DNA of 35,583 nt from a virus: positions 1 through 35,583 of IMG/VR virus record IMGVR_UViG_3300042261_001220. One strand, given 5' to 3'. The notes under the pieces were generated by a model. The model was not told where the DNA came from, ran no database searches, and saw nothing but the letters and a program-made list of their open reading frames with translations. The translations under genes were made by a program, and so were the position numbers. This document shows positions 21,709 to 29,998 of the stretch, in pieces. Position 1 is the first letter of the stretch, and each line of letters starts with the position of its first letter.

Positions 21709-22905
21709 ATGAAGAGTGAAAACATATTTTCCTTATTATTAGATATGAGGAAATATTTAAAAGATCCAACAATTAAATCTTTACTTTATACCTCAGATAA
21801 AGATGATGCTGGAACAGAAGTTGTATCTTTTACTTATAAAGATAAAACAGAAGAAAACAAACAAATAGAAGTTAAACTTGTAAAAGCAAGAAGTACAATA
21901 GTTAAAGATTATTATTATGCACATTATCACCCAGTTATTTATATTAATGGTGTTAATATAAGTAAAGGTAAAATATGGTCTGATACTTATGATTTGTTAA
22001 AGAAACACATAGGACAAGAAAACCTAAGATGTTTATGTAATATCAAATCAATAGCTTATAACACACCAAATACTTTGGATATAGATTGGTTAGCTGAACT
22101 TAATTCAAAAAGCTTCTATTTCGATGATGAGGCTTTGAAAAATGTTGATTTTACAACAAATTGGTTAGTATCTATACCTAAGGATGATGTAAAACTAAAC
22201 GAAACTGTTTACTATTATGGTATTCCATCAGAAATTATTGAACAAAAGTGGGAAAAATACCAAACTGGTTATACATCAAAGAATGGTAAAGCTCATAAAC
22301 CAGGGCAACTTTCAAAAGAAGACTGGTTAAAACAATTACTTACTTCTTGGCGAATAAACACAAGTACTACTAAAGGTAAATTAAAAAAAACAACAAAAGC
22401 AATACAAAGATCAAAACTCGAAAGAGAAAGAAAATTGTATTGGGATAATGTTAGGGTATGGAAAACAGAATTTAAAAAATCTGATAAAATACCATCTGAA
22501 CAAGGTAACAAAGATCCGGAAAATAAACTTGTTTTTATTTATAACAATAATAAAGATTTACTTTTACGCATACCTAAAAAAGAAGCAAATCAATATGTTC
22601 AACAATCTGGTTATAAATTTATTTCAAAACAGGATGGAAAAAGAATCAGAGAAGAAAAAAATCTCGGATTCCTTATCCAAAGAAATAATTCAGGAAAAGA
22701 ACAACCTGTTTCAAGAAAACTTCGTAGATATTCCTTACAAAGTAAGAGTTCTTCAAAGAAGGGAGCAAGCGGTACAGGTAAATACTTTAAACAAAAAGTA
22801 AAAGCGAGGAAATATGACGATTTTGTGTATATAAAACATAAGAAGTTTGAACCACACGGTAAACGTTATTCAAGATTTAAAGAAAAAGAAAAAAAATTAG
22901 AATGA
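21709..22905 (+). CDS. Unknown basic protein upstream of DNA polymerase
   Basis: 398 residues. The N-terminal about 150 residues look folded (alpha/beta, with YYYAHYHPVIYINGV). The middle has KNGKAHKPGQLSKEDWLKQLL. The C-terminal 150 residues are very basic and low in complexity (SRKLRRYSLQSKSSSKKGASG, KKFEPHGKRYSRFKEKEKK), a likely nucleic-acid-binding tail. The stop overlaps the polymerase start (ATGA), so the two are translationally coupled and this is probably a replication accessory protein. No known family is recognised. Confidence 0.6.
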   Translation: MKSENIFSLLLDMRKYLKDPTIKSLLYTSDKDDAGTEVVSFTYKDKTEENKQIEVKLVKARSTIVKDYYYAHYHPVIYINGVNISKGKIWSDTYDLLKKHIGQENLRCLCNIKSIAYNTPNTLDIDWLAELNSKSFYFDDEALKNVDFTTNWLVSIPKDDVKLNETVYYYGIPSEIIEQKWEKYQTGYTSKNGKAHKPGQLSKEDWLKQLLTSWRINTSTTKGKLKKTTKAIQRSKLERERKLYWDNVRVWKTEFKKSDKIPSEQGNKDPENKLVFIYNNNKDLLLRIPKKEANQYVQQSGYKFISKQDGKRIREEKNLGFLIQRNNSGKEQPVSRKLRRYSLQSKSSSKKGASGTGKYFKQKVKARKYDDFVYIKHKKFEPHGKRYSRFKEKEKKLE

Positions 22906-24020
22906 TATACTTTCTAAGCAAAAAGAAATTACTGTTTAAACTTTCAAACGAAGTAACAGAAATTTCTAATGTAGAAGAAGTTTTATCAAATCTTTCAAAT
23001 GAAACAGAAATATGTCTGGATACTGAAACTACAGGCATAAACCCACACGAAGATGTTATTATAATGCTTCAATTAGGAACAGTCACTGGTGATCAGTATG
23101 TTATAGATACTCGTGACTTTCCTATTGAGCATTTTAAAAATTTTATCGAATCTAGAGAATTAATCGTTGGGCATAATTTAAAATTTGATTACAACATGTT
23201 AAAAAGATATGGTGTTTTACTAAACAATATCTATGATACAATGTTAGCAGATCAGGTTTTATATAATGGAAAATATAGCATGCAGGATATTATAAAAAAT
23301 AAAAGGTATTCATTAGCAGGTGTATATAGGTTCTATTATAAAAAAAATATTGATAAAGAAGTAAGGGAAGAATTTCATACTATAAGTGATTCAGCTTTTA
23401 CTTTAAGACAAGTAACATATGGAGCAAATGATGTTAAATATCCTTTATTAATTAAGAAAAAACAATTGAAAGAAATAGAGGAATGGCAATTAACTAAATG
23501 TGTAAATTTAGAAAATAAAGTATCATTAGCTTTAGGTGATATTGAATACAATGGTTTTTATCTTAACTCTGAAAAATGGAATAAAATAACAGATATTTAC
23601 AAAGAAAGAATAAAAACCACAGTTAAAAAATTAGATACTCTCGTATTAAATCAAGGATATAAATCCTTAAAGTATAAAAAAATAGGATTTCAATTAGATT
23701 TATTTACTGGAGATATAGTAGAAGACAGATTAACAACTATAAATTGGAGTAGTGATCAACAAGTATATGAAATTTTAACATCAATATTTAACTTAAATCC
23801 TGTTGATAAACATGGTAAAGCCTCATCTGGAGCAAAAGCTATAGAATTGATGACTGAAAAACATGATATACTTGATTTAATACTTCAATATAGGGAAGAA
23901 GATAAAGTAATAAGTTCTTTTGGAGAAAAATTTGTTAAAAAATATTTAGATAAAGATAACAGATTACATACAACTTATAACCAAATTATAGAAACAGGCA
24001 GAGTTAGTAGTCGTAAACCT
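22902..24020 (+). CDS. polA: Family A DNA polymerase, exon 1 (3'-5' exonuclease domain)
   Basis: 373 residues. ExoI DTETTG (D40, E42), ExoII VGHNLKFDYNML (D96) and ExoIII YGANDVKYP (Y173, D177) give a complete proofreading domain. The exon ends within the conserved TGRVSSRKP-NLQ(N/Q)IP strand of the polymerase domain: after RKP the frame runs into intron sequence and stops. The splice site after CCT (T24020) follows from P1 pairing CCTAA/TTGGG with a T-G at the cut. There is no 5'-3' exonuclease domain. The spliced enzyme is 658 residues. Confidence 0.9.
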
Positions 24021-24352
24021 AAAAAATTGGGCCTGTACGTAGTGATATGTACTTGAATTGGTTAAATTGCTGGAAGACTGAAACGCCAATCAGCAGCTAA
24101 GCCTAGCTTAGGTTAAAAGAGCTAGGAAAGTTCAGAGACTAGGAAAGTGAGCCTAACAATAAACTTTCCCACGAAAAACCAATATCTCTATGTAACTTTT
24201 TAAACACTTGTTCTACACAGGTTTTGAAGAATGTCGTTTAAATTGTAAACATTATAAATACACGTCAGTTAGAGATAATGATATAGTCCGAACTACAGAG
24301 AATAATAAATCTGTAGAGCTACAAGATAAAGAGCTTGTAGGATAACAAATTG
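24021..24352 (+). mobile_element. Group I intron in the DNA polymerase gene
   Basis: 332 nt with no endonuclease gene, ending in G24352. P (AATTGCTGGAAG) and Q (AATCAGCAGCTAAG) match those of the RNR intron. R is GTTCAGAGACTAG (from 24130) and S is AATGATATAGTCC (24277-24289), with GACTA/TAGTC for P7. The similarity of P and Q to the RNR intron suggests common descent. Confidence 0.9.
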
Positions 24353-25210
24353 AATTTACAACAAATTCCAAACGATGCGTTATTTAGAGAGGCATTCACT
24401 TCTCCAGAAAATAAATTATTATCTACTGCAGATTACTCTTCACAAGAAGCCAGAATAATGGCTGATAAAGCTGAAGATCCAAACTATATAAATTTCTTTT
24501 TAAATGGAGACGGAGACATTCATAGTTTCGTCAGTAGTGTTATGTTTAGTGCTGCTTTTGGTAGACCGTTTACAGTCTCAAAAACAGAAAACAAAGAATA
24601 CAGACAAAAAGGAAAAATATTAAACTTTTTTGTTTCATTTGGTGGTTCTGCATACACACTATCAAAAACTTTAAAAGTGGAAATGGTAGAAGCACAACAA
24701 TTAATAGATGCGTTCTATCAAGGATTTCCATTATTAAAAACTATGTTTACTAAAGATAAAGAATTTGCTTTAAAACATGGTTATATAAGAACTAATAACG
24801 TAACAAATAGAATTAGATTTTTTCCAGGTCATTCTGAGTATAAAAAACTAATTGCAAAAGGTTATTGGAATCTTAATACAGAAGATTTAAGTAAACTTGG
24901 AAGTATAAAAGGTGCTATCGAAAGAAGAGCCCAAAATAGTCCTATTCAGGGCACAGCTGGTGACGTTACAAAAACAGCACTTGTTCTACTAAGAAATGAA
25001 TTATTAAATAACAATATATTACCATTTAAAGATGCGTCTGTTAAAATGGTAAATGTTATTCACGATGAACTTGTAATTGAAGCAGACATTGATAAAATCA
25101 ATTTATGGTCAAAAAAACAAAAAGAATGTATGGAAAAAGCAGCTAGTTTTTATTTAACTAAGTTACCTATTCCAGCAGAACCTAATATTCAAAACCATTG
25201 GGCACATTAA
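24353..25210 (+). CDS. polA: Family A DNA polymerase, exon 2 (polymerase domain)
   Basis: 285 residues starting NLQQIPNDALFREAF. Motif A STADYSSQEARIMA (catalytic Asp), motif B RQKGKILNFFVSFGG (O-helix Arg, Lys and Phe) and motif C VIHDELVIEAD (catalytic Asp and Glu) are all present, so the polymerase should be active. The residue matching E. coli Pol I Tyr766 appears to be Phe (VSFGG in place of ..IYG), a possible change in fidelity or nucleotide choice. RRAQNSPIQGTAGDV precedes motif C as usual. Confidence 0.92.
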   Translation, partial: NLQQIPNDALFREAFTSPENKLLSTADYSSQEARIMADKAEDPNYINFFLNGDGDIHSFVSSVMFSAAFGRPFTVSKTENKEYRQKGKILNFFVSFGGSAYTLSKTLKVEMVEAQQLIDAFYQGFPLLKTMFTKDKEFALKHGYIRTNNVTNRIRFFPGHSEYKKLIAKGYWNLNTEDLSKLGSIKGAIERRAQNSPIQGTAGDVTKTALVLLRNELLNNNILPFKDASVKMVNVIHDELVIEADIDKINLWSKKQKECMEKAASFYLTKLPIPAEPNIQNHWAH

Positions 25211-25225
25211 TATAAAACATGTATT

Positions 25226-25363
25226 ATGAATGAAATTATTTGTATAATTGGAGCATTATTATGTCCTATATTTACACTTGGTTGTGTGTTAATTCATTAT
25301 AATCACACATTATTAGGACTTTTAATAATATGTATTTCCATTATTAGTTTTTTTAAAAAATAA
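25226..25363 (+). CDS. Small hydrophobic membrane protein
   Basis: 45 residues: MNEIICIIGALLCPIFTLGC, a short turn (HYNHT), then LLGLLIICISIISFF and KK. Two membrane spans in a hairpin are predicted. It fits neatly between polymerase (15 bases after) and the next gene (GTG 4 bases later), which supports it as real. It could be a holin-like or signalling peptide; no family recognised. Confidence 0.5.
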   Translation: MNEIICIIGALLCPIFTLGCVLIHYNHTLLGLLIICISIISFFKK

Positions 25364-25367
25364 GATT

Positions 25368-25802
25368 GTGAAACATATTACGTTAGAAAACATTGAAAAA
25401 ATCATACCAACTTTACCAGACGAACGTATTATATATACAGGTGATTCATTTATATCTTTTGAAAACGGAGATGTTTCAATTCATATACATGAACAACCAA
25501 CAAACCAAGAATTGACTCTTTTATTAGATATAGTAAGAGATTTAAGGCGTGGTAAAACTGGGTATGATAAAATAGGTAGATATATTCAAGAATTACCAGA
25601 TTTAGTTGCATATGAAGTATCTGATTTATTGTTACATATAGCACCTATTTCAACTGAACAAATAATCAGTTGGAAACACCCTTTAAAAAATAAAATTAAA
25701 CTTGATAAATTTTCTACAAAATTAATTAAAAAGTACGGTTTAAGTGAAGATCAGAAAGATTTAATCATTAACAAATCGAAAAACTATGTTTTTCGCCAGT
25801 AA
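25368..25802 (+). CDS. Unknown protein
   Basis: 144 residues starting with GTG. The N-terminal part is alpha/beta (EKIIPTLPDERIIYTGDSFI, ENGDVSIHIHEQPTNQEL), then helical (LLLDIVRDLRRGKTGYDKIG) with a C-terminal basic helix (LDKFSTKLIKKYGLSEDQKD). No motif is recognised. It lies in the replication block between polymerase and helicase. Confidence 0.55.
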   Translation: MKHITLENIEKIIPTLPDERIIYTGDSFISFENGDVSIHIHEQPTNQELTLLLDIVRDLRRGKTGYDKIGRYIQELPDLVAYEVSDLLLHIAPISTEQIISWKHPLKNKIKLDKFSTKLIKKYGLSEDQKDLIINKSKNYVFRQ

Positions 25803-25834
25803 ACAAAATTAAACTTACCGGACCATGAAATACA

Positions 25835-26494
25835 ATGATACAAGTTAACAAAATTATCAGATTTATCAGACTAATTAGCGAGCATTTAATTTATAATATG
25901 TTAGTTAATATTGATTCTGAATTGCTGATAAGCAATGGCATAACGCCAAACCAGTTCATGATTGGTGTACTTATTCTTAATAAAAAGTTTAACGTCTTGA
26001 CTGTGTTACTCGAAGAGTCTCACTTTCCCACAAGCGAATTAAGCCGTGATCTTAAGAAACTAGTCAAAAAAGGTTTTATTAAAAATACCAACCCGGAAGG
26101 TGAGTATGATTTCAGTAAAATAACTGTCGATCCTTCATTCATCAGGTTAGTTATAAAAGACGAAGCTTTTGATGAATTTGTACTAAATTACCCAGAGTAT
26201 ACAGTACGACCAGACGGAACAAAAGATTATTTACGTGTAGACTTACCGGGGTCGAGAAAGATTTATAATTCAATAGTAAAGAAAGATAAATTATTACATA
26301 AGCATATTACAGACTGTTTATTATTTGAAGTTGCATTACGCAGAAAAGAAGGAAAGATGCAATACATGAAACGGTTGCCAAAATGGCTCGCTACTGAAGA
26401 ATGGAAATCATATGAAAATAGACTCGGAGAAATGAGTTCTATTTCTACAAACGCTGAAGTAGACGATTTAGGATATGGAACAAACCTCGAATAA
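25835..26494 (+). CDS. Winged-helix-like replication accessory protein (candidate helicase loader)
   Basis: 219 residues. Residues 36-95 have a winged-helix pattern: GITPNQFMIGVLILNK, then PTSELSRDLKKLVKKGFIKNTN ending in a basic turn and a strand. The second half is helical with KRLPKWLATEEWKSYENRLG. It overlaps the helicase start by 20 bases and precedes it. Replication initiators and helicase loaders are typically found there, but the role is inferred from position and fold pattern only. Confidence 0.55.
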   Translation: MIQVNKIIRFIRLISEHLIYNMLVNIDSELLISNGITPNQFMIGVLILNKKFNVLTVLLEESHFPTSELSRDLKKLVKKGFIKNTNPEGEYDFSKITVDPSFIRLVIKDEAFDEFVLNYPEYTVRPDGTKDYLRVDLPGSRKIYNSIVKKDKLLHKHITDCLLFEVALRRKEGKMQYMKRLPKWLATEEWKSYENRLGEMSSISTNAEVDDLGYGTNLE

Positions 26495-26783
26495 AACTTT
26501 ACCAATAAAGCATATATCACACCCAACTGACGAAATAGTTAACTATATTGACAATAGACGAAAAGGAATTGCCAGATCTTTACGAACTCGTTGGATGAAA
26601 TTTAATGCTACTATGATGGGTGGAATAGAACCCAATACAATAACCACAGTAGCTGGTATTTCAGGTAGTGGTAAAAGTGCATTTGTTAATACACTTGAAA
26701 CTGACTTATTTGATCTAAATCCAAATTTAGATTTTATCGTTTTAAGTTTTAGTTTTGAAATGTTAAGTAGTAAACAAGTCGGT
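26475..26783 (+). CDS. DnaB-like replicative helicase, exon 1
   Basis: 103 residues. Walker A is GISGSGKSAF (61-70), followed by LDFIVLSFSFEMLSSKQVG, the H1a region of DnaB-type helicases. After Gly103 a stop follows at once, and conserved sequence resumes only downstream. The 5' splice site after GGT (T26783) is set by P1 pairing GTCGGT with GCCGAC, with a T-G at the cut. The N-terminal DnaB domain is missing, so this is a RecA-core helicase, 330 residues when spliced. Confidence 0.85.
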
Positions 26784-27237
26784 TAACGAAATGGCCGACG
26801 TTATAAATTCCTGAATATCGGTGAACGCTAAGTTAATTAATTTGATGCGGAGTTGATCATCCTTAGTAATTAATTAATAAGCTAATACCGAGGCATAGGC
26901 TAACAATAAGTTTTCTAACAGGTGTAAAAGTTATAAACCACATTAACAAGCTTAGATGAAATAAGAACGTATTAATTTATATTCTAAGTGACTTATTATT
27001 AGATTCAGCCGTAGAGACTAGATGCAGGAAGATGATTTGCCAGAGTATAACCTTGCTCTTATCATAGTAGATAAGTAACGACAATAAAAAAAGGCTAGGT
27101 TGCATCAAATTATTAAGATATAGTCCAGACCACAAACAATAATTTCAGTTGGGGTAAAGTTCAAGTTTAATATTAACTACGATATAACCCAAGACAAAAA
27201 GAACTTTATTATTGACAGTGAAAACTGTAGTGGTAAG
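26784..27237 (+). mobile_element. Group I intron in the helicase gene
   Basis: 454 nt, no endonuclease gene, ending in G27237. R is GTAGAGACTAGA (around 27011-27022) and S AAGATATAGTCC (27115-27126). P- and Q-like elements lie at 26813 and 26883 but differ from the other two introns. A long P9 region (TAAAGTTC/GAACTTTA and ACAGT-GAAA-ACTGT) lies between S and the 3' splice site. The 3' site is inferred from restoring QVG-RKLSYKL. Confidence 0.8.
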
Positions 27238-27921
27238 CGAAAACTGTCTTACAAACTACGTAAAACAGCATCAGAGTTATACTCTGGTAACTTATCAGAC
27301 GATAAAACTAGTGGATTATCAGATATGGATTATGACACTGTCAGATCTGTAGCTGAGGAAGTAAAAAAATACCCGATATATTATGTTGATACACCGGGTA
27401 GTATAGATGAAATTTATAATACAATTAAAGCGTTCAGGGAATTACCAAATGTTAAAAATAAGTGGTTAGTTATTATGCTTGACCACGTATTATTAACAAA
27501 AGGTAGTGCTACTGATAGAGAGCGTGAGACGATCTATAATCTGCAAAAGATGTTCATAGAAGTCAAGAAGCTTGGGAAGACATCTATCATCCAAGTATCT
27601 CAAATGAATAGAGATATAGAAGATAAAGATAGAATATTGAATTCCGCGCTCCATTTTCCTTTAAGAAAAGATTTGTTTGGAAGTGATAGTATTTTTCAAT
27701 CAAGTGATTATGTTATTGTTTTACATCGTCCTGAAATATTAGGTTTAACAGTATATGGTATCAAAAACTGGCCTGTTAAAGATATGCTATACGCGCATTT
27801 TCTAAAATGTAGAGAAGGTGAACCTAAAATTTTAAGTTTTAAAAACGATTTAAAATATAATAATATTGAAGAGTATAATCCATTTACAGACACACCTAAT
27901 TTATTTAATTCCAAAAAATAA
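27238..27921 (+). CDS. DnaB-like replicative helicase, exon 2
   Basis: 227 residues. Begins RKLSYKLRKTASELYSG, continuing FEML-SKQVG of exon 1. Walker B is LVIMLDHVLL, the following ERETIYNLQKMFIEVKKLGK and the H3/H4 region SIIQVSQMNRDIED are typical. Near the end, FLKCREGEPKILSF is in the place of the arginine-finger and DNA-loop part. It would unwind the fork 5' to 3' as a hexamer. The next gene follows after 5 bases. Confidence 0.85.
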   Translation, partial: RKLSYKLRKTASELYSGNLSDDKTSGLSDMDYDTVRSVAEEVKKYPIYYVDTPGSIDEIYNTIKAFRELPNVKNKWLVIMLDHVLLTKGSATDRERETIYNLQKMFIEVKKLGKTSIIQVSQMNRDIEDKDRILNSALHFPLRKDLFGSDSIFQSSDYVIVLHRPEILGLTVYGIKNWPVKDMLYAHFLKCREGEPKILSFKNDLKYNNIEEYNPFTDTPNLFNSKK

Positions 27922-27926
27922 ATAAC

Positions 27927-28541
27927 ATGACAAATATTTTAATTGATGCATTGAATCTTATGGTAGCTGAAAAAGCTATAAAACCAGTAAAGAAAAACAA
28001 GGATTTTATTATTGACATTAATGACCGTGGTATTGCATATATCCGTGCTTTATCGTATGAAGCAGCAGAACGTGGTTTAAATCCTAACGAAATTAACCGT
28101 TTGGAATATGGTGATCTTCTTGTAGTAAAACGTGAAAATAAAAACGAAGTTTCCCTTGAGTATATTGATCGGAAAAAGTTTGATTCTTCTCCCAAGAATT
28201 TACCGGTTTTTAAACTGGTTGAAGATTGGTTTGAAATTATGAATAAACTTGATGAAGTAGTAAAACAAGAAGTTGTATTACCTAAACCTTTAGTTTGCTG
28301 TGGTTGTCTTTTAAAACAATATATGGACAGTATTGCGTTACCATTTATTGTAAAAGACGGACAAACAGTCAATACCCTTGGTGGTAAAGTATCTATTTTT
28401 ACAACATACGTAAAGATTGGTTATGAGATTTACGATATTTATCGTACTATCAACACTAATTCCAGATTTGTATTTATCAACGACGTGAGATACGAAGTTT
28501 GTAAAGACTTATTTGGTAAGAAATACTTACAGTTGTCATAA
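27927..28541 (+). CDS. Unknown protein
   Basis: 204 residues. Its codon use is a little richer in G and C than its neighbours. Alternating strands and helices: NILIDALNLMVAEKAI, RGIAYIRALSYEAAERGLNP, YGDLLVVKRENKNEVSLEYI, then a cysteine-rich centre LVCCGCLLKQY and a strand-rich end (KVSIFTTYVKIGYEIYDIYR). The cysteines do not form an obvious zinc site. It ends the helicase operon at a strong terminator. Function unknown. Confidence 0.6.
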   Translation: MTNILIDALNLMVAEKAIKPVKKNKDFIIDINDRGIAYIRALSYEAAERGLNPNEINRLEYGDLLVVKRENKNEVSLEYIDRKKFDSSPKNLPVFKLVEDWFEIMNKLDEVVKQEVVLPKPLVCCGCLLKQYMDSIALPFIVKDGQTVNTLGGKVSIFTTYVKIGYEIYDIYRTINTNSRFVFINDVRYEVCKDLFGKKYLQLS

Positions 28542-28552
28542 TATGTAACCTT

Positions 28553-28596
28553 AAAAGGGCTACGTATTAAACAATAGTATGTAGCTCTTTTATTTT
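28553..28596 (+). terminator. Rho-independent terminator
   Basis: AAAAGGGCTACGTA (28553-28566) pairs with TATGTAGCTCTTTT (28578-28591) over 14 positions with two G-T pairs, followed by ATTTT. Confidence 0.88.
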
Positions 28597-28607
28597 AATT
28601 TAAAAAT

Positions 28608-29261
28608 ATGCAGGCGTACCAATTTGCTATAGTAGGTTCTTCTGGTCGTGGTAAAACTATGAGTTTCAGAAATATGAATCCAGAAACATGTGGTTTTATT
28701 AACATGGAAGGAAAACCTTTGCCTTTTATCAATAAGTTTAAGCATTATGCTGCACCTATGATATGGCAAGATGCCTATAATAAGCTAGTTGAGTTTGCAA
28801 AAATTCCAGAGATAACAGAAGTAGTATTTGACAGCTTTTCTGGGTATATTGATAGTGTATTAAAAACAATGAAAGAAACAAAACGAGGATTCGATGTGTG
28901 GACTGATTATAACACAGAAATCGGAAAGTTTTTATTTATTGTTAAACGCTATCCAAAAGATCTGTTTGTAACTGCACATGCAGATATGGTTAATACCGAT
29001 GAGGGTATTGCTGAAAGACGAATAGCAGTAAAAGGAAACGAGTGGAATAAAGTAGGAATTGAAAAAGATTTTACTGTTGTAAATTATGCAGGAGTTAAAA
29101 TAGTAGATGGAAAGAAAGAATATGTACTATATTTAAATTCTGATGGTAAAGATAGTAGTAAAACACCACCGTTTATTGTAGAACAATTAGGTAATGTAGA
29201 ATACATACCTAATGATGCTAATCTGCTGTTATCAGCAGTTAGGCAAGCTTTAAATAATTAA
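28608..29261 (+). CDS. Sak4-like RecA-fold ATPase
   Basis: 217 residues. Walker A is GSSGRGKT (10-17), Walker B EVVFDSF (D75), and a sensor-like LFVTAHAD lies near residue 125. The short size and the 'V.AH' strand are typical of the phage AAA_24 / Sak4 group, RecA-related proteins that anneal single strands together with an SSB. The SSB-like gene lies next to it and a RecE-like nuclease is 2.5 kb downstream, which fits. A general phage nucleotide-binding role is the alternative. Confidence 0.8.
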   Translation: MQAYQFAIVGSSGRGKTMSFRNMNPETCGFINMEGKPLPFINKFKHYAAPMIWQDAYNKLVEFAKIPEITEVVFDSFSGYIDSVLKTMKETKRGFDVWTDYNTEIGKFLFIVKRYPKDLFVTAHADMVNTDEGIAERRIAVKGNEWNKVGIEKDFTVVNYAGVKIVDGKKEYVLYLNSDGKDSSKTPPFIVEQLGNVEYIPNDANLLLSAVRQALNN

Positions 29262-29341
29262 TTATTAACATAGCAATTCTATTTAACAAATATAACAAAT
29301 GTATCAAATCTCTCGGCGAGTTGCATTAACGAGATAGAAAA

Positions 29342-29959
29342 ATGAGTGATTTGATTTATAATGTAACTAAAGAATTACAATCTGAAGGTTCAGAAAGTTC
29401 ATTCATGGATGTTGGTATTCATGAGAATGTAAAAATGACAAATGTTGAATATGGTATTACAGATAAGGGAAATGAATTTCTCGCGTTTTACTTTGTAAAT
29501 GAAACTGGTGAACAGCTTTCACATACAGAGTGGAAACCATCTGCCAACTTAGAAGCTCAAAAGCTTGAGTCTGCTGTAATAAACCAGATGAAGCGAATTA
29601 AACAAATTGTAACTAAGTTTGTTCCTGAAAGTGAATTTGTGTTTGTAGCACGTTCATTTAAAGAATTTGCAGAAAGTGTAGTACGAGTACTTGGTAAACG
29701 TTATGAAGGTAAAAGAGTACGTATAAAAGTTGTTTACTCTGGTAAATATACTTCATTACCTAGTTATACTAAGTTTCAATTTATTGAATCTATGGATATT
29801 CCTAAAGAAAAATCCAAGATTAAAATACTGTCATTAGATAAGATGAGTAGAGAAGTTAAACCAGATGTTGAAACTCCTACTATTGATCCTATCAGTGTTC
29901 TTACTAGTGATTTAAAAAGTCCTAGTAATACAGGCACTACAGAGAATTTACCTTTCTAA
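29342..29959 (+). CDS. Single-stranded DNA-binding-like protein
   Basis: 205 residues. A likely OB-fold occupies about 20-155 (KMTNVEYGITDKGNEFLAFY; GKRVRIKVVYSGKYTSLPSY; FQFIESM). A disordered Pro/Thr/Ser-rich tail ends in ENLPF, matching the acidic-Pro-Phe C-terminal tip by which SSB proteins recruit partners. A small hairpin (ATCTC/GAGAT) sits just before its start. Its position beside the Sak4-like ATPase supports a role in recombination and replication. Confidence 0.75.
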   Translation: MSDLIYNVTKELQSEGSESSFMDVGIHENVKMTNVEYGITDKGNEFLAFYFVNETGEQLSHTEWKPSANLEAQKLESAVINQMKRIKQIVTKFVPESEFVFVARSFKEFAESVVRVLGKRYEGKRVRIKVVYSGKYTSLPSYTKFQFIESMDIPKEKSKIKILSLDKMSREVKPDVETPTIDPISVLTSDLKSPSNTGTTENLPF

Positions 29960-29970
29960 TAAATAAAAAC

Positions 29971-29998
29971 AGGGGCTCAGTAATGGGCCCCTATATTT
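29971..29998 (+). terminator. Terminator directly before the primase start
   Basis: AGGGGC (29971-29976) pairs with GCCCCT (29987-29992), then ATATTT. The ATG of the primase begins at 29999, only 7 bases after the stem, so it may also modulate primase translation. Confidence 0.7.
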
